NCBI GenBank assembly: GCA_963775805.1
Contig: CAVZKG010000001.1
Coordinates: 1 to 64,000 of the forward strand
Source of the DNA: JAFAMB01 sp963775805
GTDB lineage: Bacteria > Verrucomicrobiota > Verrucomicrobiia > Chthoniobacterales > JAFAMB01
Direction: 5' to 3'
DNA: 64,000 bases
The notes below the pieces were generated by a model, which saw only the letters and a program-made list of their open reading frames with translations, was not told where the DNA came from and did not search any database. The position numbers were made by a program, and so were the translations under genes. Positions 26,524-36,190 of the stretch are shown in pieces; the stretch's first letter is position 1; every line of letters begins with the position of its first letter.

Positions 26524-27321
26524 TCACAACGCGCTGTACAGGTTCGTGCAATTGTGATTGTCAGCGATGGAGCCCTTCTGGAATGTCACGGCTATAGGTG
26601 TTTCAAGGTGTTCATACAGCCAACCGCTTCGGTTGATGGCTGCGTGCTGAAGGAAGAGTTTTAGGAGCATTTCTCCGGGCGTTTCGCTGAGTCCCAAGTT
26701 TTGTGGGGTCAGATCGGGTGTGGATAGAGGGAGGGTAGGGACGATGTCTTCGGTGTTGAATATTCGCCAGGTCTGCAATCCGGCACCGGCAAAGGCAGCT
26801 GCAAATGTTGGATCACCGGTTCTTGGACCGGCCAACGTATAGGAGGTCCCAGAAACTTTCCGCTGAATGAAAATGTCCGCTGCCGCAAGATGAGCGAGAG
26901 CTGCTCCCAGGCTGTGGCCTGTCACATAGAGGTCGGCGAAGGCGCCGGCGGATTTAAGTGTCGTGATGGTCTGGATAACTATTGGGGACAGCTGATTGTA
27001 GATTCCCTTGAACCCTTTCGTTGTGTTGCCCCAGTCAGTGGCAAACGGTGCGGGCACTATCGTAGCGTCGTCGAGCCATTCAAAAGGAGTCAGTGTGCCA
27101 CGGATGACGACATAGGCATTTGTTCCTTTGGTTGCCACGAATCCAAACGGCACAACGACTCCGGTCTCCTGCGCTTCCAAGACCGAATGCACTTGATAGC
27201 CTGCAGGCTGCCAAGCATTTCCTCCGGTCGTCCGTTGGTTGTATTGCGCGTACGCTGCGTCTACAAGCGTGCCTAACTCCTTTGCGCGATCTTTATCAAA
27301 AGCTGGGGGATAAAAACTCAT
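26524..27321 (-). CDS. Class 3 lipase (alpha/beta hydrolase)
   Basis: A 265-residue Lipase_3 protein. The conserved oxyanion-side segment is AYVVIRGTLTPFEWLDDATI, the nucleophile is Ser137 in LYVTGHSLGAALAHLAA, the acid is Asp192 in FNTEDIVPTLPLS, and the likely base is His238 in WLYEHLETP. No signal peptide is seen, so it may act in the cytoplasm or be exported by a non-Sec route, as lipase effectors are. It starts MSFYPPAFDKDRAKELGTLV. It sits alone on the minus strand; 27322-27743 upstream holds no gene and no clear promoter. Confidence 0.85.
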   Translation of the reverse strand: MSFYPPAFDKDRAKELGTLVDAAYAQYNQRTTGGNAWQPAGYQVHSVLEAQETGVVVPFGFVATKGTNAYVVIRGTLTPFEWLDDATIVPAPFATDWGNTTKGFKGIYNQLSPIVIQTITTLKSAGAFADLYVTGHSLGAALAHLAAADIFIQRKVSGTSYTLAGPRTGDPTFAAAFAGAGLQTWRIFNTEDIVPTLPLSTPDLTPQNLGLSETPGEMLLKLFLQHAAINRSGWLYEHLETPIAVTFQKGSIADNHNCTNLYSAL

Positions 27322-27743
27322 AAATGCCGTTTTCTATATTTCTCATTGCGGATGAAATCCGAGATGCTTGCCGGTGTATTGAAGGGCTCAATGGAATCTG
27401 TAAAAGCTGGCTTATCGAATAGATTAACGCAGCTCTTTGAGAAGAGTTCTTTTCAAAAATCCTAAGCCGTCGAGTACTCGTCCTGAGTTCACGGTTGAGT
27501 GGGTTTGATACTAAGATAGGTTCGACATTGCATTAAAAAACTTGAGCGATTTTCCGTAAAATCGATCTCGGGGTGAATTAACCGATTCGGTATAGCTCGA
27601 TTGATCGAGCCTATGGTAGTGCTGCCTATCTCCTGCGGTTCCTCGTCTCGGTGGTCGCCGCGCGCAGATTGGCAACCGGACATAACGCGATGATAGATTG
27701 CAAGATAGCTTCCATCTCGACAATTACGTGCACTTCAGATTAG

Positions 27744-28661
27744 ATGCCCATCCTGAAAAGCAAAAAAGCCAGGTCTGGAGCCATCTTAGGCCGCGTGTCA
27801 GATATTTATCCGCTTCATAATGTTTTGTCCGCAACCAGCGGCATGTCTGGGGCGGCCGGAAAAGTTGCTCGGTACATCATCGAAAATCCTGAGCACGCGG
27901 CGTTAATGTCGATTGGGGAGCTTGCGGCGGCTACCGGTTCGAATAAGACCGCAATCGTTCGAGTCAGCAAGAAATGTGGCTACAATGGGTATCGTGGTCT
28001 GCGCGCGGCGTTGCTAGAGAACAGGGGGGTATTGCGCGGATCAGCCTTGATCGGAGTGGATCTCCCTTTTGGGAAAGAGGGGATGGGGAGCTTGACGAAG
28101 TTGGCGCGAGACGTCGTAAAGATCAATATCGAGGTGCTACAAGATACGCTTGTGCTGCTGGACGAAGAGACTCTGCTTCGCGCGGTAAACGCCATTCAAC
28201 GCGCGAAACATGTTTTTCTGGTGGGTTTCGGCACTTCCGCCCCGGTGATTCAAGATGCTTATCAGCGGTTTTTGAGGCTTCGTGTTCCTTCGTCCACCTG
28301 TTCAGATGCCCATATTTTGGCGAGCATCGTTTCAAGTATCGGGCCAGATGAATTATTGTTTTGCATCTCTTATAGCGGAATGAGCCGGGACGTTATCGAA
28401 GCATTGGAAGCGGCGAAAAGCCGCGGAACGCCAACCATCACTCTGACAAGCGTGCCTAAGTCGGTAGCTGCCGAGATTTCGGATATGGTCATCGTTTCTG
28501 CCGTTCGAAGAACTCCTCATGCGACTGAAAGTGTCGCTTCGCGCGTCGCCCAATTGGTGGTGGTCGACATTATCTGCGCAATCATTGCTCTGGGGAAAGA
28601 GAATGAGCTCAATGAATTGACTGAAAGGTTCGCAAACGAGTTGAGTAAGAAGCGGATTTGA
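27744..28661 (+). CDS. MurR/RpiR-family sugar-responsive regulator
   Basis: A 305-residue regulator with an N-terminal HTH_6 domain (SIGELAAATGSNKTAIVRVS, then KKCGYNGYRGLRAAL) and a C-terminal SIS domain (about residues 140-265) containing HVFLVGFGTSAPVIQDAY and FCISYSGMSRDVIEALEAAK, the sugar-phosphate-binding loops. The family represses or activates sugar catabolic and transport genes in response to a phosphosugar. Nearby candidates for control are the binding protein at 32519 and the sugar module at 39356-42460, although neither is adjacent. Confidence 0.88.
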   Translation: MPILKSKKARSGAILGRVSDIYPLHNVLSATSGMSGAAGKVARYIIENPEHAALMSIGELAAATGSNKTAIVRVSKKCGYNGYRGLRAALLENRGVLRGSALIGVDLPFGKEGMGSLTKLARDVVKINIEVLQDTLVLLDEETLLRAVNAIQRAKHVFLVGFGTSAPVIQDAYQRFLRLRVPSSTCSDAHILASIVSSIGPDELLFCISYSGMSRDVIEALEAAKSRGTPTITLTSVPKSVAAEISDMVIVSAVRRTPHATESVASRVAQLVVVDIICAIIALGKENELNELTERFANELSKKRI

Positions 28662-28727
28662 AGCCTCGGACTTGGTGCACTATTCATCCAGAAATGCGGG
28701 CTAATCCGCATTTCTAACGTTTTCAGG

Positions 28728-29789
28728 TTAGTTCATAGCGGGCTCAGCCAAAGCTTCTTTGATTCTTGCGAGAGTTTCTTCTTTCTCCGGTCCCCAGACG
28801 ACCAGGTGGCTGAAATTCCCAACGGAAAAGAGCGCCCAATTTCCACCTTCTTCGAGTGCTCGAGAATGGAGGGCGCGGATGTCGTCGTCCGGGGTTAATT
28901 GATCGACAACCTGCCGGAAAGCGGCCTCATATTTCCATCCCTTTTTGAGAAGAGGGGCGATCCCAAGAATCTGCCCATCGGTCAGTTTAGAGAATTGTAC
29001 GATTTCCTCCGCCTTTTCGATCAGGTTCCTGGCTTTGACTTCCGCATAGAACCAGTTTCCGAGAATCGATTTGATTCGGGTCAGCGCTTTGTCGACGGCT
29101 GCCGGACTCGGAGGAACCTTAGCGGCCAGAGCAAATTCTTTAGAGTTTGTTTTGGACGTGTCTCGTCGCGTTTTGCCGTGCACCTCCTCATCCGGAACAG
29201 GAAAATCGACGAATGCGTCTGAGGCCCCAGATTCCCCTTCCAAACGAAAACCGTTCGTGTCTTTGTTTTTAGCCGGATGAATCTCGACCAAGGCGGCGTT
29301 GAGACTTCGTCTCCCGGTTTTGACCTCTTCGTAAAGGCGTAAATTGGTGTCCCGGATCTGGCGCACCTCGAAAACGCGTTGTTCGTTGACGCCGACATGT
29401 TTCGCGGCCTCCGATACGGGGCCCTTTGGTCGCCCGCGCCCTTTATTTTTCTCCGGAACCGGATGAAACTGCATCTGCTCTGACCAATCCAAGGCGATGG
29501 CGGCTTTTTGCCCGATGCTGAGGTGACGTCTTCGCAGGTTACGGCTGAGAACGTATTCTTCCGGGGTTCGCTTTGCAGATTTCGGGTCAAACTCTTCCAA
29601 CCGAGGTTTGACTCCAGCCAACTGACAGGCGCGGTAGCGATTTCGGCCATCCAGAATAAGGCCTTGATAGAGTATGATCGGTTCAAGCAATCCGCGTTCT
29701 TTGATGTCCCGCGCGAGATGAGCGAGTTCCTCTGGGGGAAGATGCGGGAAAAGTGCGGCGAATGGATGGGCCTTGAGTGAAGCAGTCAT
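28728..29789 (-). CDS. ParB/Srx-fold nuclease-like domain protein
   Basis: A 353-residue protein with an N-terminal ParB-like domain: HPFAALFPHLPPEELAHLAR, then GLLEPIILYQGLILDGRNRY (the G-x-R-R/N-R-x nucleotide-binding loop) and YVLSRNLRRRHLSIGQKAAI. A helix-turn-helix region follows (AAKHVGVNEQRVFEVRQI). The C-terminal 180 residues are of unknown type. Proteins of this kind are often plasmid- or element-associated regulators and not the chromosomal segregation ParB; no parA is adjacent. A 6-base-arm inverted repeat ACTTTG-TTG-CAAAGT lies upstream at 29983-29997. Confidence 0.75.
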   Translation of the reverse strand: MTASLKAHPFAALFPHLPPEELAHLARDIKERGLLEPIILYQGLILDGRNRYRACQLAGVKPRLEEFDPKSAKRTPEEYVLSRNLRRRHLSIGQKAAIALDWSEQMQFHPVPEKNKGRGRPKGPVSEAAKHVGVNEQRVFEVRQIRDTNLRLYEEVKTGRRSLNAALVEIHPAKNKDTNGFRLEGESGASDAFVDFPVPDEEVHGKTRRDTSKTNSKEFALAAKVPPSPAAVDKALTRIKSILGNWFYAEVKARNLIEKAEEIVQFSKLTDGQILGIAPLLKKGWKYEAAFRQVVDQLTPDDDIRALHSRALEEGGNWALFSVGNFSHLVVWGPEKEETLARIKEALAEPAMN

Positions 29790-29982
29790 CGAAACCTCAC
29801 TTGAACCGAGATGAGACCATCGTCCGACAAATTCCGCGCCCCGCGGAGCTTGTTTGAGTCGATCGATGTGGAGGTTTCCTAGAGCTTGAAGGACCGGTTT
29901 CTGCAGACTTGCCGACTTCGATAAAGCGATTCATTGGTAGAGATCTAGCGGTTGAAGTGAGTTGGTAGGATAGCTAATCGTA

Positions 29983-29997
29983 ACTTTGTTGCAAAGT
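29983..29997. promoter_or_regulatory. Inverted repeat upstream of ParB-like gene
   Basis: ACTTTG and CAAAGT around TTG, about 195 bases before the ParB-like start. It could be an operator or a protein-binding site. The rest of 29790-30109 shows no gene. Confidence 0.3.
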
Positions 29998-30109
29998 CAA
30001 CAGACTGACGGCGAAACTTAGTTTTAGAAATGAAGGTCGGATACCGAGTGTCCGGACGAGAGTGGGACGGATCTAAAACTGCACTGGGAGTTGATCGACG
30101 CCCAAAATA

Positions 30110-30527
30110 TCACACGTAACAGCATAGATGTTGTGATTCACAAAGGGTTGCACAGGAAAGTCGAACGAAACGCTTTTCAGGGACCGGTGCATGCGAAATG
30201 CAATGTAGGGTAGGCTTCTGGGCGAGGGGCCCCAAAGGCGATGGTTCATCAAACGATTTCTGATATGGCATCACGAACGCGGCCGGAACGCGCACATCTT
30301 CCAAAAGAACCGTTCCGCTTCTTTGGAATCGTAATGGCCCAAAGACCTGATCTGGAGAACGACTCTATCTCTGAGGTAGGGAGAATGCGGTTTTCGTCCC
30401 GAAGTGAAGCTTCCGCTTGGAAAATTCCGCTCAGCTTGTTTGCGATCTGGATCGCCTCTTGGTCCGTTTCGATTCTTCGAGCGGTCGTGCTCAAATCCAC
30501 GCTGTCGATTTCGGTTGCAATGGCCAT
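30110..30527 (-). pseudogene. SfnB-like acyl-CoA dehydrogenase family, internal deletion
   Basis: From ATG 30527 the N-terminus of a second flavin monooxygenase/acyl-CoA dehydrogenase-type protein is read (AIQIANKLSGIFQAEASLRD, ILPTSEIESFSRSGLWAITI). Near 30310 it jumps, with a frame change, to EDVRVPAAFVMPYQKSFDEP, which lies about 150 residues later in the family, and then loses similarity. Over two thirds of the gene is missing. It is downstream of and parallel to a truncated relative at 30550-31590, so this was a tandem pair. Confidence 0.65.
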
Positions 30528-30549
30528 CACGGCGTCCGGTCTGCAGAAC

Positions 30550-31590
30550 TCAATTCCAGGGATGTCTGGGTGGTAAAACCTGGTTGAGAAAATAGTTTCC
30601 GATCCCAAAGTATTTCCAACGCGCCGGGTCATGGAGAGTGTGAACACGCGCATTTCGCCAATGTCGGTCCAGACCATGTTTAGCTAATGTCGATTGGGTT
30701 CCCGCTAGCTCGAATAACTTGTTAGTCGCAAGTATGGCGGCTTCCGTGGTGAGCACTTTAGCCTCGTTGACCGCAACCGCCACTTCTGCGACTTCGTGTT
30801 CGGTCGGTTCAGGATTCGCCGAATCAAAAAGCCGGGCCGCGCGCGCTAGAAGCGCCTCAGCCGCGTGAAGGCGAATCGTTATGTTGCCGATTGCCAAGAT
30901 CGTTAACGGATCGTCACTGGCCCGTTCAACCTTACTGTCAATCCAGGGTCTGGAACGTTCTCGCACAAATCGGACCGTCTCGTTCAGAGCAGCACGCGCG
31001 ATACCGCTGTCAATTGCAGCTTGAATTACCTGGGACAAAGGACCTGTCAGCGTTGGACGCTCAAACGCTTTATAACCGGGAACAATCCAATCGGATTTGA
31101 CCCGCACATTCTCCAGTGTGACCGAACCGCTTGCCGTAATTCTCTGGCCAAATCCCGACCAGTCGTCGACCACAGTCAATCCGGGCGTGTCTCGGGGGAT
31201 TATCACGAGCAGACCGTTTTTATCGGCGTTGAGCGCAGCCGTCGGAATGTAGTCGGCAAATAGAGCACCTGTTGAATAGAACTTCTTGCCATTTACGACG
31301 AAGTCATTGCCGTCCGGTTCGATCTTTGTTTGGAAATCGGTGACGTTCTTGGTGCCCGCCTCTGAAAATGCGTTTCCGAATCGCTTCCCTTTGAGCACTT
31401 CACCAAAGTAGCGTCTCTTCTGTTCCTCAGATCCGTCGAGCCGGATTGCATCGACGACACAGAAATGGTTATGAGCAATTTGAGCGATCGACGGATCCGC
31501 TTCTGCAATGGTCCGGAAGACTTCGACGATCGTCGCGCGACTCACTCCCGGTCCGCCATAATTTTTCGGGACGCTAATTGCCCATAAACC
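30550..31590 (-). pseudogene. SfnB-like acyl-CoA dehydrogenase family, 5'-truncated
   Basis: The frame covers the last about 345 residues of an SfnB/DszC-type flavoprotein: GLWAISVPKNYGGPGV at its upstream edge, then SIAQIAHNHFCVVDAIRL, NAFSEAGTKNVTDFQTKI, the VVNGKKFYSTGALFADYI segment and the C-terminus YFLNQVLPPRHPWN. The domain is otherwise undisturbed, but the first about 60 residues are absent, because sequence beyond 31590 belongs to an ABC ATPase on the other strand. An internal GTG at 31545 could still be used, but the truncated N-terminal helical domain would probably not fold. Relatives oxidise organosulfur compounds or acyl thioesters. Confidence 0.7.
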
Positions 31591-32181
31591 TTATTGGGCG
31601 CTTTCTTCGGCATTTCGCAGTTAGTCGATGGTCGAATCTACCTCGATGGGACACCTTGGAGTCCCGCCGGCCCGGGACAGGCGATCGCCGCCGGTGTGTT
31701 CCTGGCCGGAGAAGACCGCTGGCGTTCTTCATTGCTCTCTCCGTTTGTGCCCGGGGCTGACATCGCTGGCACGATCGGATTCCCACATCACCGCCGCTGG
31801 TTTCCAGCCGGTCTCGTGCGGAGTCGTGTTGAAAACGCGGCAGCTCGGCTATTAGTCGAGAAAAATCATATCCGCTGCAAAAGCACGGCCGACGGCCTGG
31901 ATTTGTTGTCAGGCGGAAACCAACAGAAAGTGGTTTTGGCGCGATGGCAGGCAGTGCCATGTCGCGTCCTTCTGCTCGACGAACCGTTCCAGGGCGTGGA
32001 CGTAGGGGCGCGTCATGATTTGATTACCGCGATTCGAGCGGAGGCGCGCGATTCGGCAACTCTTATCGCCACGAGCGATGTCGAAGAAGCCTTCCAGATG
32101 GGAGACCGTGTGATGTTGATGCAGAATCACTCGGTCTTCCGGCTGATTGAGTCGAAAGTCGAAGTTCCCGTCGATCGCTAA
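31591..32181 (+). pseudogene. Sugar ABC transporter ATPase (RbsA-type), C-terminal part only
   Basis: The frame is the second ATP-binding half of an RbsA-like double ATPase: GRIYLDGTPWSPAGPGQAIA, then the ABC signature in GLDLLSGGNQQKVVLARWQA, the Walker B VLLLDEPFQGVDVGARHDLI and ATSDVEEAFQMGDRVMLM. The first half and the Walker A of the second half are missing because the gene begins at the breakpoint with the acyl-CoA dehydrogenase. It cannot act as a transporter ATPase. No permease gene is nearby. It supports an earlier ribose/rhamnose-type ABC operon here. Confidence 0.7.
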
Positions 32182-32311
32182 GTTTTTGGATGGTGATCGG
32201 AGTCCATGAATCCATGAGGAGTCGTGGGATTCAGCTGACTGGTTGAATTACAGCAAATTAAGAAACCTTTCACAAGAGTTACGGGGCAATAAAGAAGAAA
32301 ATAAAAAGCTT

Positions 32312-32339
32312 TTGACTTACGTATCATTTCTTTTATATA
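32312..32339 (+). promoter_or_regulatory. Candidate sigma70 promoter for the binding-protein gene
   Basis: TTGACT (32312-32317) and TATATA (32334-32339) are 16 bases apart, about 180 bases before the start at 32519. The long leader between has no evident riboswitch structure. The remainder of 32182-32518 is empty. Confidence 0.5.
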
Positions 32340-32518
32340 CCGTGTCGCACCCCCCAAACGTTGCTCGAATGAATCTCAGCAGGCAGATCGGATTGGAGCG
32401 CTTTTCTCCCAATTAAAAGGATGTGTCTGCTTGGTTCCGATTGAGACCTCTCTCAAGGTGCTGAGCAGTCCGGAGTAAGGTGGCAACTGATGGAAAGACT
32501 AAGTGTGAAATGTAAATT

Positions 32519-33831
32519 ATGAAAATGCGTCACCTGTTCCCCCTCGTTATCTTGCTCTTTGCCGGCATTGCCGCCAATGCCCAACAGCAGACGGTCACTA
32601 TCGCAACGGTCAACAACCCGGAGATGATCCAATTGAAGAAATTGTCGACCACCTTCGAGCAAGCAAATCCCGATGTTAAACTAAACTGGGTGATTCTTTC
32701 TGAGAACACCTTGCGAGAACGCGTAACGCTTGATGTCTCCACGGGAGCCAGCGACTTCGATTTGGTGTTTCTGGGGCTGTATGAAGCTCCGATATTCGCC
32801 AAGAAAGGGTGGTTGCGCCCATTTGAAAACATTCCCGCGAGCTACGATCTGGAGGATGTCTTCAAATCGCTTCGTGACGGATTGTCTTACGATGGAAAAC
32901 TCTATGCGCTTCCTTTCTATGCTGAAAGTTCGTTCACGATGTATCGAAAAGACTTGTTTGATGCCAAGGGCCTCAAAATGCCGGATCAGCCGACCTACGA
33001 GGACATCGCAAAATTAGCCGATCAACTTACAGATAGATCGAAAGGTCAATACGGCATAATCCTCCGTGGCAAGCCGGGGTGGGGCGAAAACATGGCGTTT
33101 CTTTCAACGTTGGTAAACACGTACGGGGGAAGATGGTTCGATGAAAAATGGCATCCGACGATCGATACGCCGGAGTGGAAGAAAGCGATCAATTATTACG
33201 TCGATTTAGTCCGCAGAGATGGCCCTCCCGGGGCGAGTTCAAACACGGTCCAGGATTGCATCACGCTCTTCGCTCACGGAGGCGCAGCAATCTATGTCGA
33301 TGCCACATCGATCGCTCCGACGTTGTTCGACAAAAATCAGTCACAGGTCAGCGATAAACTTGGATTTGCTCAGGCGCCAATTGCGGTGACACCCAAAGGC
33401 GCACACTGGCTGTGGGCATGGGCATTCGCAATTCCTAAAGGGAGCAAAAATCCCGACGGAGCTCAAATATTCGCTGAATGGCTAGTTCAAAGGAATACAT
33501 CAAACTCGCTGCGGCCGATACAGGTTGGGCCACGGTGCCACCGGGTTCGAGAAAGTCGACCAGCGATAATCCGGACTATGTGAAAGCTGCCCCTTTTGCC
33601 AACATCGCTGCTCAGGCCATGCTGACTGCAGACCCGACTGATCCGTGTGCTCAAAAGGTTCCTTATACGGGAATTCAGTTTGTTGGTATCCCTGAATTTC
33701 AATCGATCGGCACGGTCGTCGGGCAAAACCTGTCCGCTGCATTAGCGGGAAAGATGTCTGTGGATCAAGCGCTCAAAAATAGCCAGAACTCCGCGGAACG
33801 AGCGATGACGGAGGGTGGCTATTACAAATGA
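32519..33831 (+). pseudogene. Sugar ABC transporter extracellular binding protein, one frameshift
   Basis: ATG 32519 gives a Sec signal peptide (MKMRHLFPLVILLFAGIAAN AQ) and a family 1 solute-binding protein: NPEMIQLKKLSTTFEQANPD, VTLDVSTGASDFDLVFLGLY, LPFYAESSFTMYRKDLF and AIYVDATSIAPTLF. Close to 33483 the frame is lost within FAEW and resumes one frame over as ASSKEYIKLAAADTGWATVP to ERAMTEGGYYK, the normal C-terminus of about 437 residues. One missing base explains the break. No permease is adjacent. It may bind a polyol or oligosaccharide; an intact reading would need the base checked. Confidence 0.75.
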
Positions 33832-33874
33832 TAGAATGAGTGTGTTTAGCTGTGCTTGCACTGAAGTTTAAACA

Positions 33875-34030
33875 ATTCGTTGTCTACGGTCCGAAGGCCA
33901 GGGCGCCACGGTTTTCCTGGCACCCCTGTGGGGCGCACTGCGTTGTGGGAAGGTTCCCGAGGTTCCGCTGCGCTCAACCCCGGGCTGAGTCCTATTGCCC
34001 CACCGGGGCGACGAACAATTCCCCGGAAGA
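33875..34030. repeat. G+C-rich intergenic repeat-like element
   Basis: The stretch contains partly complementary segments (GGCGCCACGG, CCCCTGTGGGGCGC, GCCCCACCGGGGCG) able to form hairpins. It resembles dispersed palindromic elements of the REP type, but no second copy was found in the window. Confidence 0.3.
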
Positions 34031-34052
34031 GTGACGACCATAGGGCGAAATA

Positions 34053-34910
34053 ATGCCAAACGAGATGAATTTTCTGAGTTGCCTTAGCGGCTCATTCGGC
34101 ATATCGGCATCCGGTAATCCGACTGTTGCTATGATTGAGTCGGCCTATCGTCATCACGAACTGGACTGGCGTTATATCAATTGCGAAATAACGCCAGAAA
34201 AGTTGGGTGACGCTGTTTTGGGTGCCCGGGCCATGGGATGGGCTGGGTTTAATTGCTCGCTTCCGCACAAGGTCGCGGTAATCCAGCATCTTGATGGACT
34301 CGGCGAGTCTGCAGCGATCATGGGTGCGGTGAATTGCGCGGTGCGCCGCGGGGACAAATACGTGGGGGAGAACACTGATGGAAAAGGATTTCTCGTCTCT
34401 TTGGAAGGTGTCGTTGACCCTCGCGGTAAGCGCATTGTCATGTTCGGCGCCGGCGGAGCTGCACGAGCGCTGGCAGTCGAATTGGCCTTAGCCGGCGCTT
34501 CTGCGATATCGGTCGTTAACCGCAGTCATGAACGAGGCACAGAGTTGGCGGATCTGATCAACACCAAGACGGCCGCCAAAGCCGATCTAACTGTTTGGAA
34601 CGAAACCTACAGGGTGCGACCCGATGCCGACATTGTGATTAACGCTACCTCAATCGGGTTGTATCCGGATGGTGATGGGCGGCTCGACATCGAATTCGAT
34701 TCGCTGAAGCCTGGAATGGTTGTCGCAGACGTTATTCCGAACCCGCCTCGCACCAATCTGATCAAGGAGGCCGAAACACGCGGCTGCACAACCTTAGACG
34801 GTTTGGGCATGCTCGTTAATCAGGGGGTGATCAGCATCAAGTATTGGACTGGAATCGATGTCGAAGCCGCAATCATGAGGCAAACGCTCGAGGATATTTT
34901 TAGCGCTTAG
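34053..34910 (+). CDS. aroE: Shikimate dehydrogenase family protein
   Basis: A 285-residue AroE-type enzyme that reduces 3-dehydroshikimate with NADPH. The substrate-binding FNCSLPHKVAVI carries the catalytic Lys of the usual N-x-T/S-x-P-H-K motif, and GENTDGKGFLVSLE carries the catalytic Asp. The Rossmann loop is MFGAGGAARALAVELA and the late conserved motif is INATSIGLYPDGDG. The usual GAVNT motif reads GAVNC. An unusual N-terminal FLSCLSGSFGISASGNPTVA replaces the standard P-x-x-HSxSP shikimate-recognition motif, so it may be a quinate/shikimate-like paralogue with another substrate. Two ATG codons (34053, 34065) are possible starts. Confidence 0.75.
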   Translation: MPNEMNFLSCLSGSFGISASGNPTVAMIESAYRHHELDWRYINCEITPEKLGDAVLGARAMGWAGFNCSLPHKVAVIQHLDGLGESAAIMGAVNCAVRRGDKYVGENTDGKGFLVSLEGVVDPRGKRIVMFGAGGAARALAVELALAGASAISVVNRSHERGTELADLINTKTAAKADLTVWNETYRVRPDADIVINATSIGLYPDGDGRLDIEFDSLKPGMVVADVIPNPPRTNLIKEAETRGCTTLDGLGMLVNQGVISIKYWTGIDVEAAIMRQTLEDIFSA

Positions 34911-34936
34911 TGCTCTAAATTCGATGGTGTAGCGGT

Positions 34937-35092
34937 TGCCAGTGTCAGTTGGAGAAGAAGTTGTCAGTGTCAGTTGTTGGATGTCGGTTGTTCTAAGAGC
35001 TAGGGGTGAATATCGGTAAATAGTTCGCAGAAATACGGCGGGGGACCTTGGAGTCTTTTTGTCCCCCACTGACAACCGACACTGACTACTTT
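34937..35092. repeat. MITE-like element, copy 1
   Basis: The sequence starts GCCAGTGTCAGTTGGAG and ends ACTGACAACCGACACTGAC, so its termini are inverted. Bases 34952-35032 match 37074-37152 closely (GTCAGTGTCAGTTG..., AATATCGGTA..TAGTTCGCAG). It lies between aroE and the aldolase gene. No transposase is encoded. Confidence 0.6.
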
Positions 35093-35093
35093 C

Positions 35094-35990
35094 TCAATCT
35101 TTATCGACGGAAGCCTCGTAGATTTCGCCGATCGATTTTGATAACGACGCATCAAACTCGGCGTCGCTCATCGAATAACGGAGATCTTCCACCAATGCTC
35201 GCGAAAAACTTGCGATCATTCCGCGATTGGCGGCGAGGCGATGGCAGGCGTCATTCCGGGTATAGCCACCGGAGAGCGCCACGACCCTGATGACGCGGTT
35301 GTGTTCTATCAAAGGAGAATAAAAGTTCGGAGCATCCGGTATCGTCAGTTTCAACATCACGTTGCGGCTGGCCGGCAATTCATCCAACCCTTTTGCGAGT
35401 TCCTCGCGAAGAATTGCTTCCGCGTCTGGTTTGTCGGGACTCTTAATCAACACTTCCGGCTCCAGGATCGGCATCAGTCCGTGCTCCGCGATTTGCGCGG
35501 CTAAAGCGAACTGTTGTGCCACAATGGCCGCAATACCAGTCTTGGAAGCCAAGTGGATCGTCGAGCGCATTTTCGTGCCGTAGACGCCAAGTTTCGCGGC
35601 GCGTTCAAGAAGCGAGTCAAGGCCCGGAATCGGTTTCATCAGGCTGACTCCATCCGTTTCCGATTCCAATCCTTTATCGACCTTCAGGAAGGGCACGACA
35701 CCGCGCTCTTCCCAGAGAAATGAGGGCACCGGTTTCCCTTTAGCCTGTCCATCCATTGTGCCTTCAAACAGGATCGCTCCGATGACCTTGTCGCCCGTGA
35801 AAGCGGGCGAGCTCATGATGCGCACGCGCATCTCGTGCATCAGCTTAAACATCTCGGCCTCGCCGCTATACGCGCTATCCGGTATACCGTAGTAGCGCAA
35901 AGCACCGGGAGTCGAACCTCCACTTTGATCAAGCGCGGCGATAAAGCCTTGCTTGGTGGACATCTGCGAGTTCATATCGTTGCTGGTCAT
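35094..35990 (-). CDS. Fructose-bisphosphate aldolase class I
   Basis: ATG 35990 follows GGAAAAGAAA and gives a 298-residue protein with the class I bacterial signature: GFIAALDQSGGSTPGALRYY near the N-terminus, FLKVDKGLESETDGVSLMKP, MPILEPEVLIKSPDKPDAEA and the Schiff-base Lys in NVMLKLTIPDAPNFY. The upstream open frame to 36089 lacks an RBS. The enzyme splits fructose 1,6-bisphosphate into triose phosphates through a lysine imine and needs no metal. Its 3' end directly abuts a MITE-like element. It stands alone, without other glycolytic genes. Confidence 0.88.
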   Translation of the reverse strand: MTSNDMNSQMSTKQGFIAALDQSGGSTPGALRYYGIPDSAYSGEAEMFKLMHEMRVRIMSSPAFTGDKVIGAILFEGTMDGQAKGKPVPSFLWEERGVVPFLKVDKGLESETDGVSLMKPIPGLDSLLERAAKLGVYGTKMRSTIHLASKTGIAAIVAQQFALAAQIAEHGLMPILEPEVLIKSPDKPDAEAILREELAKGLDELPASRNVMLKLTIPDAPNFYSPLIEHNRVIRVVALSGGYTRNDACHRLAANRGMIASFSRALVEDLRYSMSDAEFDASLSKSIGEIYEASVDKD

Positions 35991-36190
35991 TTTCTTTTCC
36001 TTGGACGGGCATCTACTCGTGAGGTTTTCGGGCCCAAAAGCTATCCAGGAGGCGGTCACTCTTCGGCCGACCTGGGCGCTTCTCCTCAAGCGATCCGTCT
36101 CTTTTGTCGCGCTAGGGGGTAGGGCACCGCGATTTCACCGTCTCTCGCTCGAGGTAAATGTCAATAGCTCAATTGCTGGCGTCGTGCGGT

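Noticed and set aside
28728..29789. Chromosomal partition gene parB and nearby origin
   Set aside because: No parA, no parS-like 16-base palindromes and no dnaA are present; the domain order is that of accessory ParB-like proteins.
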